A stretch of DNA of 12,545 nucleotides from Pseudomonadota bacterium (lineage in GTDB: Bacteria > Pseudomonadota > Alphaproteobacteria > UBA8366 > JADFVY01): the NCBI GenBank assembly GCA_015222795.1, contig JADFVY010000351.1:1-12545 (forward strand), given 5' to 3'. Of the stretch, positions 5,147 to 12,406 are shown one piece after another. Positions within the stretch are counted from its first letter, which is position 1. Every line of letters starts with the position of its first letter. Both the position numbers and the translations under genes were made by a program. The notes below the pieces were generated by a model that worked only from the letters and a program-made list of their open reading frames with translations, made no database searches and was not told the DNA's origin.

Positions 5147-6124
5147 ATGATCAGGGCTCCACAAATATTCGCCGCCGCGGCAATTCTGGCCATCCTTGTC
5201 GCGGGATGCGATGAGCAAGAATCGCCCGCACCGATCAATGTGAAGCTCAACTGGCAACATGGCGCGGACTTCATCGGTTTTTACGTGGCCCGAAACAAAG
5301 GCTACTTCGAGGAAGAAGGACTGGAGGTCACAATCCATGCGCTGTCCGAACCGGCCAAGACAAAGGACATGTTCGAAGCCGTCGCCGCCGCGGAGTTCGA
5401 GTTCAGTCTGGCGGGAGGTTCGCTCGCCGAGGCCCAGGCAAGGGGATTGCCCCTGGTCGCCATCGCCAACATAAACAAGTTCAGTCCCGCCACCCTGTTT
5501 GCGAGACGGGAAAGCGAGATCGTCACGCCGGCCGACCTGGCGGGCAAGCGAATCGCTGTCAAAAACGATAACTGGCGGGGGAGCATCGAAGAACTGCTGC
5601 AACAATTCGACCTGTCCCTGGAAAACGTCATTGAGGTTCCGGCGGGCTTCGACATGAAGCCGTTTTTCGATGGCGAGGTCGATGTCTGGGCCGGCTTCAT
5701 CCAGGACGAACCCGTACGGGCAAGGCTGGCCGGCCTCGATATCGTGACTCTGCCGTTACACGAATATGGCAAACAGACGGCCGCCATGACGATCTTCACC
5801 CATCGCGATATCGTCCGCGACAGCCCCGGAATGGCCACGAATTTCATCCGCGCAACGCTGCGCGGCTGGCAGTGGGCCATCGAAAACCCGGAAATGGCAG
5901 TGGGCCTCCTGATCGAGGAGCGCCCCGAACTGGGGGAGGACCGTGAATTCCAGATAGCGTCGCTTCTGGCGTCTGTTCCCCTGATCATCCCGCCCGGAGC
6001 CGAACTCGGCGCCATCGACTGCGCCGAATGGCTTGCCGATCCCCTGCTGGCGGGCCTCCCGGGCAAGAAAGAACTGTGTACGGAGCAGTTGTTCGCGAAC
6101 GCCACGGGGAGGGCCGGCCAATAA
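5147..6124 (+). CDS. NMT1/ThiY-like substrate-binding lipoprotein
   Basis: A 325-residue periplasmic-binding-protein-type lipoprotein. The N-terminus has a hydrophobic signal (residues 7-20) and a lipobox VAGC with C21. The mature part begins with the NMT1/THI5/SsuA-type pattern INVKLNWQHGADFIGFYVARNKGYFEEEGLEV (residues 30-61), the ligand-cleft signature seen in pyrimidine-precursor and alkylsulfonate binding proteins, followed by DLAGKRIAVK near 125 and FDGEVDVWAGF near 175. No ABC permease or ATPase gene is present. The next gene is a membrane histidine kinase whose frame begins at or before this gene's stop, so the two are translationally coupled. The likely role is to present a small ligand to the kinase sensor domain. 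The ligand cannot be read from sequence. The Shine-Dalgarno is weak (GAGGG about 12 bases upstream). Confidence 0.85.
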   Translation: MIRAPQIFAAAAILAILVAGCDEQESPAPINVKLNWQHGADFIGFYVARNKGYFEEEGLEVTIHALSEPAKTKDMFEAVAAAEFEFSLAGGSLAEAQARGLPLVAIANINKFSPATLFARRESEIVTPADLAGKRIAVKNDNWRGSIEELLQQFDLSLENVIEVPAGFDMKPFFDGEVDVWAGFIQDEPVRARLAGLDIVTLPLHEYGKQTAAMTIFTHRDIVRDSPGMATNFIRATLRGWQWAIENPEMAVGLLIEERPELGEDREFQIASLLASVPLIIPPGAELGAIDCAEWLADPLLAGLPGKKELCTEQLFANATGRAGQ

Positions 6125-8409
6125 GACCGCTCACCTTCAGGCAACGGCAGATCATTGCGCTGCTCACCCTGGCGATCACACCACTGGCCGTTATGGGCGG
6201 CGTCGCCTTGCCGATCGCGGAGAGGATTGTCGTCGAGCGGGCGCACGCGACATTGGAGATCGGCGCGGACATGAAATCGCAGCAGGTTCGCGAATGGCTG
6301 GACCAGGGGCGTAATCTGGTCACGCTGGTGACGAACTTGCGCGAAGTGCGTGAAGCCCTTCCCGATATTCTTGCCGCGAACAATTCCGAAAAGGTGCGTG
6401 AGTCACGGCAGAATCTCAAAACCGAAATATCTTCGATAAGCAACATCTTCCCTTCGGTAATGTCCGTTTCGGTACTGCATCCTGAATCGGGCCGTGTCGT
6501 TGTTTCCACCGAACCGGCGTTTCAGGGGCGGATTCGCGCTTCAGAACCTTATTTCATAAAGGGGCGCGAAGCGCTGTTCGTTAGCGGCGTTCATTATTCG
6601 CTGGGCCGCGAGGCGCCATTGATTACCGTCAGCGCCCCGGTGACAGGCGGTAAAGGCGACAGGCTGGCGGTAATCGAAGCGCAACTGAACCTGGCCGACC
6701 TTCAGGTGACACTGAACAATGAAACAGGGCCGGGAGAAATCAGCCGATCCTATATTATTGATTCCCGAGGCTTGTATCTGACATCTCCATCCCGGGTTAG
6801 CGCGGCGCCCTTGCGGGTAAAAGCCAACAGCGAGGGCGTGCGTCGGGTGCTGGCCGGGGAAGGCGGCTTTGCGCGATATGACGACCCGAGCGGCGAACCC
6901 GTGGCCGGCGTCTATCGCTGGCTGGGCGATGAGTCGATTGGGCTGCTGGTGGAAATCGATCAATCCGCGATTACCGACCGCATCCGCACGGTATGGCTGG
7001 CTATCGCAATCGCCACCTTTGGTCTCGCCGTACTTGTCATACCGATTGCGCGCCGGTTGGCCACCTGGTTGGGCCAGCCACTGGCGGAAATCGCGGACAC
7101 CGCCGAGGCATTGCGTGGCGGTGACCTGAGCCGCCGCGTGCCCGACAGGGTACAGGACGAAATCGGACAGTTGGCGACCGCGTTCAACGGAATGACCGAG
7201 GAGCTGGAGCGGTCATACAACACCCTGGGAAGCCTTCTGGAGGAATCGACCACGGGCCAGCAGCGCGCCGAGGCGAAACTCGCCAGCGTTGTCGATACCG
7301 CGACAGACGCCATCATCTCGGCCGACGGCAACGCGCGGGTCATCATGTTCAACCAGGCCGCCGAACGCATGCTTGGCTGTACGGCCGCCGAGGCGTTCGG
7401 CATACCCGTGGGCGTGTTCGTTCCGGAAACATCCTGCCAGCCGGCGCCGATTGGCGGCGGCATCCCCGATGGATTCCGATTGCATGAGCCCGAAACGGTC
7501 CACGACACGATTGCGCGCCGCCGCGATGGCAGTTCTTTTCCGGCCGAGATTTCCGTTTCGTATGCAGAGGTCATGAATGACACCATCCTGACCGTCATCC
7601 TGCGCGATATCACCGAGCGCAAAAAGGCGGCGGCGGAACTTGCGCAACTTAACGAGGATCTGGAACGGCGGGTCGATGAGCGGACCAGCGAATTGCAGGA
7701 CACGCAATTCGAGCTGCTGAAACGCGAGCGGCTGGCGACGCTTGGCCAACTGACGGCCACGGTCAGCCACGAAATTCGCAACCCGTTGGGCGCCATGCGA
7801 ACCACGCTCTATACGCTGGAAACGCGCCTCAAAGGCTCGCCGCCGGTCATACAGAAGTCGATTGAGCGCCTGAAGCGCAGCGTGAAGCGATGCGACGGTA
7901 TTATCGACGAACTTCTGGATTTCTCGCGCGTGCGCCAGCCCGAGCCGGAGTCGACTCCGCTGGATGAATGGTTGGCCGACGTCCTGGACGAACAGGAAGT
8001 TCCCGAGAACGTGTCGTTGCGGTTCGAGCCCGGCCTTGGCGGTCGGCAAGTTGCGGTGGATCGAGAAAGATTGCGGCGCGCCGTCATCAATGTTGTTGAA
8101 AATGGCGCACAAGCCATTGAAAGCAATGGCGGCGCCGGGCAGGTAACGGTCAGCACCGTCGCACAAGGTGGCAATGTTGAAATCCGGATTGCGGATAACG
8201 GACCCGGCATTTCGGAAGAAGAAGCCAGGCGGATTTTCGAACCCCTGTTCAGCACCAAGACGTTCGGCGTGGGCCTGGGGCTGGCCATCACCCGGCAGAT
8301 CGTCGAGCAGCATGGCGGCGTGGTCCTGGTGGAAAGCGATCCCGCGGGCGGCGAGACCTGCTTTATCTTCCGCCTGCCCGTCCACGCGGAAGAGGCCGTT
8401 GAAGCCTGA
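6121..8409 (+). CDS. Membrane sensor histidine kinase (Cache-HAMP-PAS-HisKA-HATPase), atypical start
   Basis: Numbered from the ATA at 6121 (762 residues). Transmembrane 1 is about 11-33, a Cache-like periplasmic domain about 35-288, transmembrane 2 about 290-312 (VWLAIAIATFGLAVLVIPIA), HAMP 312-365 with DEIGQLATAFNGM, PAS 385-500 with FNQAAERMLGCTAAEAFG and a closing LRDITERKKA, a coiled coil 500-535, then HisKA with SHEIRNPLGAM (H550) and HATPase with N661, DNGPGI (692-697), FEPLFST and GVGLG (716-720). The kinase is of the NtrB/DctB type, which commonly partners sigma-54 activators. The start is uncertain. GGGGAGGG is well placed before ATA at 6121, which overlaps the lipoprotein stop as ATAA; a GTG at 6076 and an ATG at 6028 are in frame but overlap the lipoprotein gene further and lack good ribosome sites. 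The first in-frame ATG downstream (6193) would cut through transmembrane 1. Confidence 0.9.
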   Translation: MRPLTFRQRQIIALLTLAITPLAVMGGVALPIAERIVVERAHATLEIGADMKSQQVREWLDQGRNLVTLVTNLREVREALPDILAANNSEKVRESRQNLKTEISSISNIFPSVMSVSVLHPESGRVVVSTEPAFQGRIRASEPYFIKGREALFVSGVHYSLGREAPLITVSAPVTGGKGDRLAVIEAQLNLADLQVTLNNETGPGEISRSYIIDSRGLYLTSPSRVSAAPLRVKANSEGVRRVLAGEGGFARYDDPSGEPVAGVYRWLGDESIGLLVEIDQSAITDRIRTVWLAIAIATFGLAVLVIPIARRLATWLGQPLAEIADTAEALRGGDLSRRVPDRVQDEIGQLATAFNGMTEELERSYNTLGSLLEESTTGQQRAEAKLASVVDTATDAIISADGNARVIMFNQAAERMLGCTAAEAFGIPVGVFVPETSCQPAPIGGGIPDGFRLHEPETVHDTIARRRDGSSFPAEISVSYAEVMNDTILTVILRDITERKKAAAELAQLNEDLERRVDERTSELQDTQFELLKRERLATLGQLTATVSHEIRNPLGAMRTTLYTLETRLKGSPPVIQKSIERLKRSVKRCDGIIDELLDFSRVRQPEPESTPLDEWLADVLDEQEVPENVSLRFEPGLGGRQVAVDRERLRRAVINVVENGAQAIESNGGAGQVTVSTVAQGGNVEIRIADNGPGISEEEARRIFEPLFSTKTFGVGLGLAITRQIVEQHGGVVLVESDPAGGETCFIFRLPVHAEEAVEA

Positions 8410-8414
8410 GAGTC

Positions 8415-8430
8415 TGGCCCGCCGATGGCT
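8415..8430 (+). promoter_or_regulatory. Weak sigma-54-like element before the aldolase gene
   Basis: TGGCCCGCCGATGGCT keeps GG-N10-GC spacing and matches TGGCACG-N4-TTGCT with two mismatches. It starts six bases after the kinase stop and would initiate near 8441. In GC-rich DNA a match of this quality is less persuasive than those at 436 and 5020. Confidence 0.2.
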
Positions 8431-8489
8431 TCCGCTTGCCAGGCGCGCGTGATAGACCGGGACAGTTTCCTGCTCTGGAGGATGGCCCC

Positions 8490-9260
8490 ATGTACCGCAA
8501 AAACCAATTCAAAAACCGCATGCTGGCGGGCGAGCGGTGTTTCGGCTGCTGGCTGCATCTGTGCAGCCCTATTGCAGCCGAGGTTCTGGCGCTGGCCGGG
8601 TACGACGCAATGATCATCGACCATGAGCACGGGAGCGGTGAGCTGGTAGGCGCCATCCAGATCATGCAGGCGATGTCCGCAACCCCCGCCTCGTCCATTC
8701 TGCGCGTGCCCTGGAACGATCCGGTGGCGCTGAAGCGCGCGCTCGACGCCGGCCCCGAGGGTGTGATGATCCCCAGTATCAATTCGGCCAGCGAGGCCAG
8801 GGCCGCGGTAGCGGCCTGCCGCTATCCGCCCGGCGGAACGCGCGGCGCGGCCTACGGGCTGGTGCGCGCCTCCGACTACGGGCTGGCGGCGAAGGACTAT
8901 TTCGAGAATGTGCAAGACAATCTGCTGATCATTTGCCAGATCGAAACGGCGGAGGCCGTGGACGCGATCCCGGAGATCGCGGCCGTCGATGGCGTCGATA
9001 TGCTGTTCATCGGGCCGATCGACCTGTCAGGCAGTATCGGGAAACTGGGACAGTTCGACGACGCTGCCGTAATCGCGCTCAGAGAACGGGCAGAGGATGC
9101 GATCAAGGCGGCGGGCAAATTGCTAGGCGGATTGGCGGTGCCCAATCTGGGCATCGCCGACATGGCGGCACGCGGCTACGATTTCGTTACCGCGGCCAGC
9201 GACATCACCCTGCTTCGCGACGCCGCCCTGGCGCAGTTGAAGGATATGCGAAAATCATAG
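8490..9260 (+). CDS. HpcH/HpaI-family class II aldolase
   Basis: A 256-residue metal-dependent pyruvate aldolase, cytoplasmic. The family cleaves 4-hydroxy-2-oxo acids such as 4-hydroxy-2-oxoheptanedioate or 2-keto-3-deoxy sugar acids to pyruvate (or oxaloacetate-type products) and an aldehyde. Visible signatures: IIDHEHG (42-48) with the catalytic-base His, LRVPWNDP (71-78) with the pyruvate-binding Arg, RYPPGGTRG (111-119), QIET (150-153) with metal ligand E152, and FIGPIDLSGSIG (173-184) with metal ligand D178. The length is normal for the family. The substrate is not determinable: residues lining the aldehyde side vary across the family. GGAGG lies about nine bases before the ATG; an upstream ATG at 8436 lacks a ribosome site. 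It is the first of four close, co-oriented genes. Confidence 0.9.
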   Translation: MYRKNQFKNRMLAGERCFGCWLHLCSPIAAEVLALAGYDAMIIDHEHGSGELVGAIQIMQAMSATPASSILRVPWNDPVALKRALDAGPEGVMIPSINSASEARAAVAACRYPPGGTRGAAYGLVRASDYGLAAKDYFENVQDNLLIICQIETAEAVDAIPEIAAVDGVDMLFIGPIDLSGSIGKLGQFDDAAVIALRERAEDAIKAAGKLLGGLAVPNLGIADMAARGYDFVTAASDITLLRDAALAQLKDMRKS

Positions 9261-9291
9261 AATCCGAGTTTGGACGACGAAGGAACACGCC

Positions 9292-10212
9292 ATGCCAGAC
9301 ATTATCCTGCACCACTATCCGCAATCGCCGGTTTCGGAGAAAATCCGCATCGTTCTGGGCATCAAGGGGCTGGATTGGCGGTCCGTCGAAATCCCGCGCC
9401 TGCCGCCCAAACCGGACCTGATGCCACTGACCGGTGGTTACCGCTTCACGCCGGTGATGCAGATCGGCGCCGACATATTCTGCGACAGCCTGTGCATCGC
9501 CCGCGCGCTTCAGGAACGCTTCCCCGAACCCACGCTCTATCCCGGCGGCGCCGATGGCATGGCGTGGGGCGTATCGCGCTGGACCGACGGCCCCTTCTTC
9601 CTGACCGCGCTGGAAGTGGTGTTCGGGGCCCAGCATCAGAAAATGCCTCCCGAATTCATCGCCGACCGCGGCCAGATCTATTTCGGGTCGGACTGGAACA
9701 TGGAGAAACTGAACGCGGACCTGGCCAACAGCGTCGCGAACCTGCGCGTGCAGTTCGGCTGGGTCGAGGAACGGCTGGCGACGGGGCGCAAATTCATGCT
9801 GGGCGATGCCCCCGGCATGCCCGATGCGCTGGTTTATTACCTGACCTGGTTCATTCGCGGGCGCTGGGACGGCGGGCCAGATTTCCTGGCGCAATTTCCC
9901 AACCTCCGCGCCTGGGAGGAGCGAGTGACGGCCATCGGCCACGGCAAGGCAACGGACATGACATCCGGCGAGGCGCTGGAGATCGCCGGCGCCTGTGAGC
10001 CCGCGACACAGGAGACCCCGGACCCCGGCGACCCGCGCGGCCTGAAACCCGGCGACGCGGTAACGGTGACGCCCGACAATGGCGGCTTTACCGTCGAGGG
10101 CAGGGTTCTCGGTTTACGTCGCCACGAGATCGCCATCACGCGAGACGATGACCGTGTCGGCCGCGTGACCATCCATTTCCCGACCACGGGATACCGCGTG
10201 GCGAAAGCCTGA
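9292..10212 (+). CDS. Glutathione S-transferase-like protein with an extra C-terminal domain
   Basis: A 306-residue protein. Residues 4-80 form a thioredoxin-like GST N-domain: HHYPQSPVSEKIRIVLGIKG, then TPVMQIGADIFCDSLCIARAL, where TPV is the cis-proline glutathione-binding signature and DS the gamma-glutamyl contact. Residues about 95-225 form the helical GST C-domain (ADLANSVANLRVQFGWVEERL, FMLGDAPGMPDALVYY, NLRAWEERV). Residues about 245-306, after a Pro/Asp-rich linker, are not part of a standard GST: they are short beta-prone segments (GDAVTVTP, GRVLGLRRHEIAITRDDD, VTIHFPTTGY) suggesting a small SH3-like barrel. The candidate catalytic residue is S12 or S15. GAAGGA sits seven bases before the ATG. 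The reaction is unknown; in this setting isomerisation or dehalogenation of a catabolic intermediate is possible but unproven. Confidence 0.85.
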   Translation: MPDIILHHYPQSPVSEKIRIVLGIKGLDWRSVEIPRLPPKPDLMPLTGGYRFTPVMQIGADIFCDSLCIARALQERFPEPTLYPGGADGMAWGVSRWTDGPFFLTALEVVFGAQHQKMPPEFIADRGQIYFGSDWNMEKLNADLANSVANLRVQFGWVEERLATGRKFMLGDAPGMPDALVYYLTWFIRGRWDGGPDFLAQFPNLRAWEERVTAIGHGKATDMTSGEALEIAGACEPATQETPDPGDPRGLKPGDAVTVTPDNGGFTVEGRVLGLRRHEIAITRDDDRVGRVTIHFPTTGYRVAKA

Positions 10213-10221
10213 GTAACCCGC

Positions 10222-10737
10222 ATGAACATTCCCATGATCAAGGCTATCGTTATCCTGCCGGGGACGGCGCTGGTCTATGTCCCGGCGCTGGTTGTCTGGC
10301 TGACGCGCGACACCGGATATGCGGCGAGCGTTCCGGGAACATCGGCAATCCCCTGGCTGGCGGCGCTGCCGTTCGCCGGCGTCAGCCTTGTCCTGATGGT
10401 CTGGACGATGCGGCTGTTTATGTCGAAGGGTGGCGGCGGAACCCCGGCGCCGTGGGAGCCGATCAGGAACCTGATAATCCTCGGCCCCTACCGCTATGTG
10501 CGCAACCCGATGCTGACGGGGGTTATCCTGTTTCTGGCGGCCGAGGCGATTTTCCTTCAGTCGGTTCCGGTCGCCCTGTGGATGGCGTTTTTCTTCGTCA
10601 TGAACACGGTCTATTTCGCGTTTTCGGAAGAGCCGCAACTGGAGAAGCGTTATGGGCAGCCCTATGCGGACTATAAACGCAACGCAGGGCGATGGATTCC
10701 ACGCCTGACGCCCTATGATGGAACCAATGAAGTTTGA
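10222..10737 (+). CDS. Isoprenylcysteine-type (ICMT/PEMT) integral membrane methyltransferase
   Basis: A 171-residue inner-membrane protein with about four hydrophobic segments (7-27, 43-65, 97-113, 116-134). The S-adenosylmethionine-binding signature of the ICMT/phospholipid methyltransferase family is clear: GPYRYVRNPMLTG (88-100) and, near the C-terminus, EEPQLEKRYGQPYADYKRN followed by RWIPR. Bacterial members lack known prenylated proteins and probably methylate lipids or small molecules, so the substrate is unknown. It starts nine bases after the GST-like gene and its last codons overlap the TauD-type gene, so it is almost certainly co-transcribed. The ribosome site is weak, consistent with translational coupling. 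Residues 66-75 hold a glycine-rich loop (MSKGGGGTPA). Confidence 0.88.
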   Translation: MNIPMIKAIVILPGTALVYVPALVVWLTRDTGYAASVPGTSAIPWLAALPFAGVSLVLMVWTMRLFMSKGGGGTPAPWEPIRNLIILGPYRYVRNPMLTGVILFLAAEAIFLQSVPVALWMAFFFVMNTVYFAFSEEPQLEKRYGQPYADYKRNAGRWIPRLTPYDGTNEV

Positions 10738-11575
10738 ACGAATCACCGTGGCGCCACTCGCCCCCGCGCTCGGCGCGGAGGTCTCGGGGGTCGATCTTTC
10801 GCAGCCGGTCGACGACACGACCGCCGACGAGATTCGCCGCGCTTTCGCCGACTATCTGGTGTTGTTCTTCCGGGATCAGGAACTCACCCCGGAGAGCCAG
10901 GTGAGCTTCGCCGGGCTGTTCGGGCCGGTCGGCGCCTATCCCTTCGCCGAGCCCATCGCCGAACACCCCCAGGTCATCCCCGTCATCAAGGAGGCCCACC
11001 AGACCACCAATTTCGGCGGCATCTGGCATACCGACACGCCCTATCTGGAGCAGCCGTCGCTGGGTTCGGTGCTCTATGCCCGCGAGGTTCCGCCATATGG
11101 CGGCGACACCATGTGGGCCAACGGCTACCGCGCCTGGGAGACCCTGTCGGAGGGCCTTCGCGCGACGCTGGAGCCCCTGCGCGCCGTGCAATCGGCGGCC
11201 AAGAACAAGGCGGAGCTGCGCGCCGACCATCTGAAGGACGGCGCCATGCGGGGCCATAATATCGAAGAGATGGACGTACGCCGGGCCGAACATCCGGTGG
11301 CCCGCACCCATCCGGTCACCGGGCGCAAGGCGCTCTATGTCAGCCCGGCGCACACGACGAATTTCGCCGGCTGGACCGAGGCCGAAAGCGCGCCCTTGCT
11401 GGACTATCTGTTCAGTCACATCACGGCCGAGGAAAACACCTGCCGCTTCCGCTGGACCAGGGGCACGGTGGCGGTCTGGGACAACCGCTGCAGCCTGCAT
11501 TACCCCCTGAACGACTATCACGGCCACCGCCGCGAAATGCACCGCGTGACCATCGAGGGGGAGCATCCAGCCTGA
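10727..11575 (+). CDS. TauD/TfdA-family Fe(II)/2-oxoglutarate dioxygenase
   Basis: A 282-residue non-haem iron enzyme that would hydroxylate a substrate using O2 and 2-oxoglutarate, releasing CO2 and succinate. The facial triad is intact: H101 and D103 in WHTDTPY and H258 in CSLHYPLNDY. R269 in HGHRREMHR aligns with TauD Arg266, which binds 2-oxoglutarate. Family landmarks include LGAEVSGVDLSQP (15-27), FGPVG (65-69), TMWAN (128-132), RTHPVTGRKALYV (193-205) and VWDNRCS (250-256). The substrate (taurine, another sulfonate, a phenoxyacid or something else) cannot be decided. The start is uncertain among ATGs at 10715, 10718 and 10727; I chose 10727 because MKFERI aligns best with family N-termini. 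This overlaps the methyltransferase gene by 11 bases. It is the last gene of the co-oriented block. Confidence 0.92.
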   Translation: MKFERITVAPLAPALGAEVSGVDLSQPVDDTTADEIRRAFADYLVLFFRDQELTPESQVSFAGLFGPVGAYPFAEPIAEHPQVIPVIKEAHQTTNFGGIWHTDTPYLEQPSLGSVLYAREVPPYGGDTMWANGYRAWETLSEGLRATLEPLRAVQSAAKNKAELRADHLKDGAMRGHNIEEMDVRRAEHPVARTHPVTGRKALYVSPAHTTNFAGWTEAESAPLLDYLFSHITAEENTCRFRWTRGTVAVWDNRCSLHYPLNDYHGHRREMHRVTIEGEHPA

Positions 11576-11621
11576 AACCGCGAATTCGACCCCATGCAAA
11601 GACGTTTTCCGCGGGTTTCAG
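11572..11621. terminator. Inverted repeat between convergent genes, terminator candidate
   Basis: CTGAAACCGCG (11572-11582) pairs with CGCGGGTTTCAG (11610-11621) with one bulged G across a 27-base loop. It begins inside the TauD-type stop codon and lies before the convergent CXXCG gene. No clear U-run follows on either side, so it may act as a bidirectional barrier, a 3'-end stabiliser or a rho-assisted terminator. Confidence 0.45.
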
Positions 11622-11657
11622 CGCCACCGATTCACGATATTATGGAAAATAGCGGGG

Positions 11658-12383
11658 TTATTCGAAGATCACCGGAGCCAATCTGACGGCCGTCAGTTCA
11701 CGCTCACGGACGAATGCCGAAAAGGCGGCGTTGGCGACGATGAAGTCCGGGCGTTCATATATGCGCTGGAGCGGGATCGTGTCGTCGAAATCGTCGGGAC
11801 TGATCCTTATGCCTTTCGGGCGTTCGTTGGCGAAACCGCAGGTCGCGCAGAGCTCCGGGCGCTGCGCTTCGTGAACATGCAGGCCCGGCAGGATTTCCAG
11901 TTGGATCAACGGATCCTTGCGTTCGCGGCGGTATTGCAGATTCGCTTTGATTCCGGTCAGCGCGAATCCGGCGGCGCAAACCGTCTCGAACACCGACCGG
12001 CGCATGAAGATGTCGCCCACCAAGCCGCCAGCCCAAGTGAAATCCGGAAACGCGCCTTCTGCCAGACCGGTAGAGGGCCCGAGATTAGTGAGAGGTCTCA
12101 GGGGACGGTTCGGACCCAGCAGCGGGGCGAGAGTTTGCTCCAGCTCCCGGTACTGCTCCAGACTGAGCGATTCGATCCTGGAATCCCTCCCGCGCTTGAG
12201 CCAGCGAAGAACATCTTCGCCCAAGACCTGCAGATCGACTGAAGGATAGGAAAGTCCCCATGTCCGGACCTCACCACAGGACGGACAACCTACTCTGGGA
12301 ATCATGCCGGCGGACCAATCGCCAACACTGTATTTGAACCGGTCGTAATCGTCTGTTTTCCGGATGAGCCAGGCTTCCGGCAT
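11658..12383 (-). CDS. Double-CXXCG protein, SitI6-type immunity protein
   Basis: A 241-residue soluble protein with two zinc-knuckle-type motifs, CPSCG (33-37) and CATCG (179-183), and the intervening pattern SYPSVDL (45-51), LRPLTNLGPSTGLAEGAFPDF (95-115) and DIFMRRSVFE (124-133). This arrangement is that of the Myxococcus paralogous double-CXXCG family, whose members include SitI6, the cytoplasmic immunity partner of SitA6 contact-dependent toxins. Family assignment is from recall of the motif layout. I chose the ATG at 12383 because GGGGGAG lies about seven bases upstream; a TTG at 12410 would overlap the preceding stop as TTGA, and another ATG is at 12401. The preceding gene ends about 24 bases before this start on the same strand, the usual toxin-then-immunity order. 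Presumed role: neutralise that toxin. Confidence 0.8.
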   Translation of the reverse strand: MPEAWLIRKTDDYDRFKYSVGDWSAGMIPRVGCPSCGEVRTWGLSYPSVDLQVLGEDVLRWLKRGRDSRIESLSLEQYRELEQTLAPLLGPNRPLRPLTNLGPSTGLAEGAFPDFTWAGGLVGDIFMRRSVFETVCAAGFALTGIKANLQYRRERKDPLIQLEILPGLHVHEAQRPELCATCGFANERPKGIRISPDDFDDTIPLQRIYERPDFIVANAAFSAFVRERELTAVRLAPVIFE

Positions 12384-12406
12384 GGTTTTCTCCCCCGCCA
12401 TGGCGT

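Noticed and set aside
5147..6124. The lipoprotein as ThiY or SsuA of a thiamine-precursor or sulfonate ABC importer
   Set aside because: No permease or ATPase gene is adjacent; the only coupled gene is a histidine kinase. A remote transporter partner cannot be excluded.
7213..8385. Minus-strand open frame (390 codons) opposite the membrane kinase
   Set aside because: Mirrors the kinase HisKA/HATPase coding region; the same type of antisense frame appears opposite the paralogous kinase, as expected from shared codons.
465..9260. A 4-hydroxyphenylacetate (homoprotocatechuate) pathway built from the HpaB-like and HpaI-like genes
   Set aside because: The two genes are on different strands over 6 kb apart, none of the hpaC-H genes is present, and both families have broad substrate ranges.
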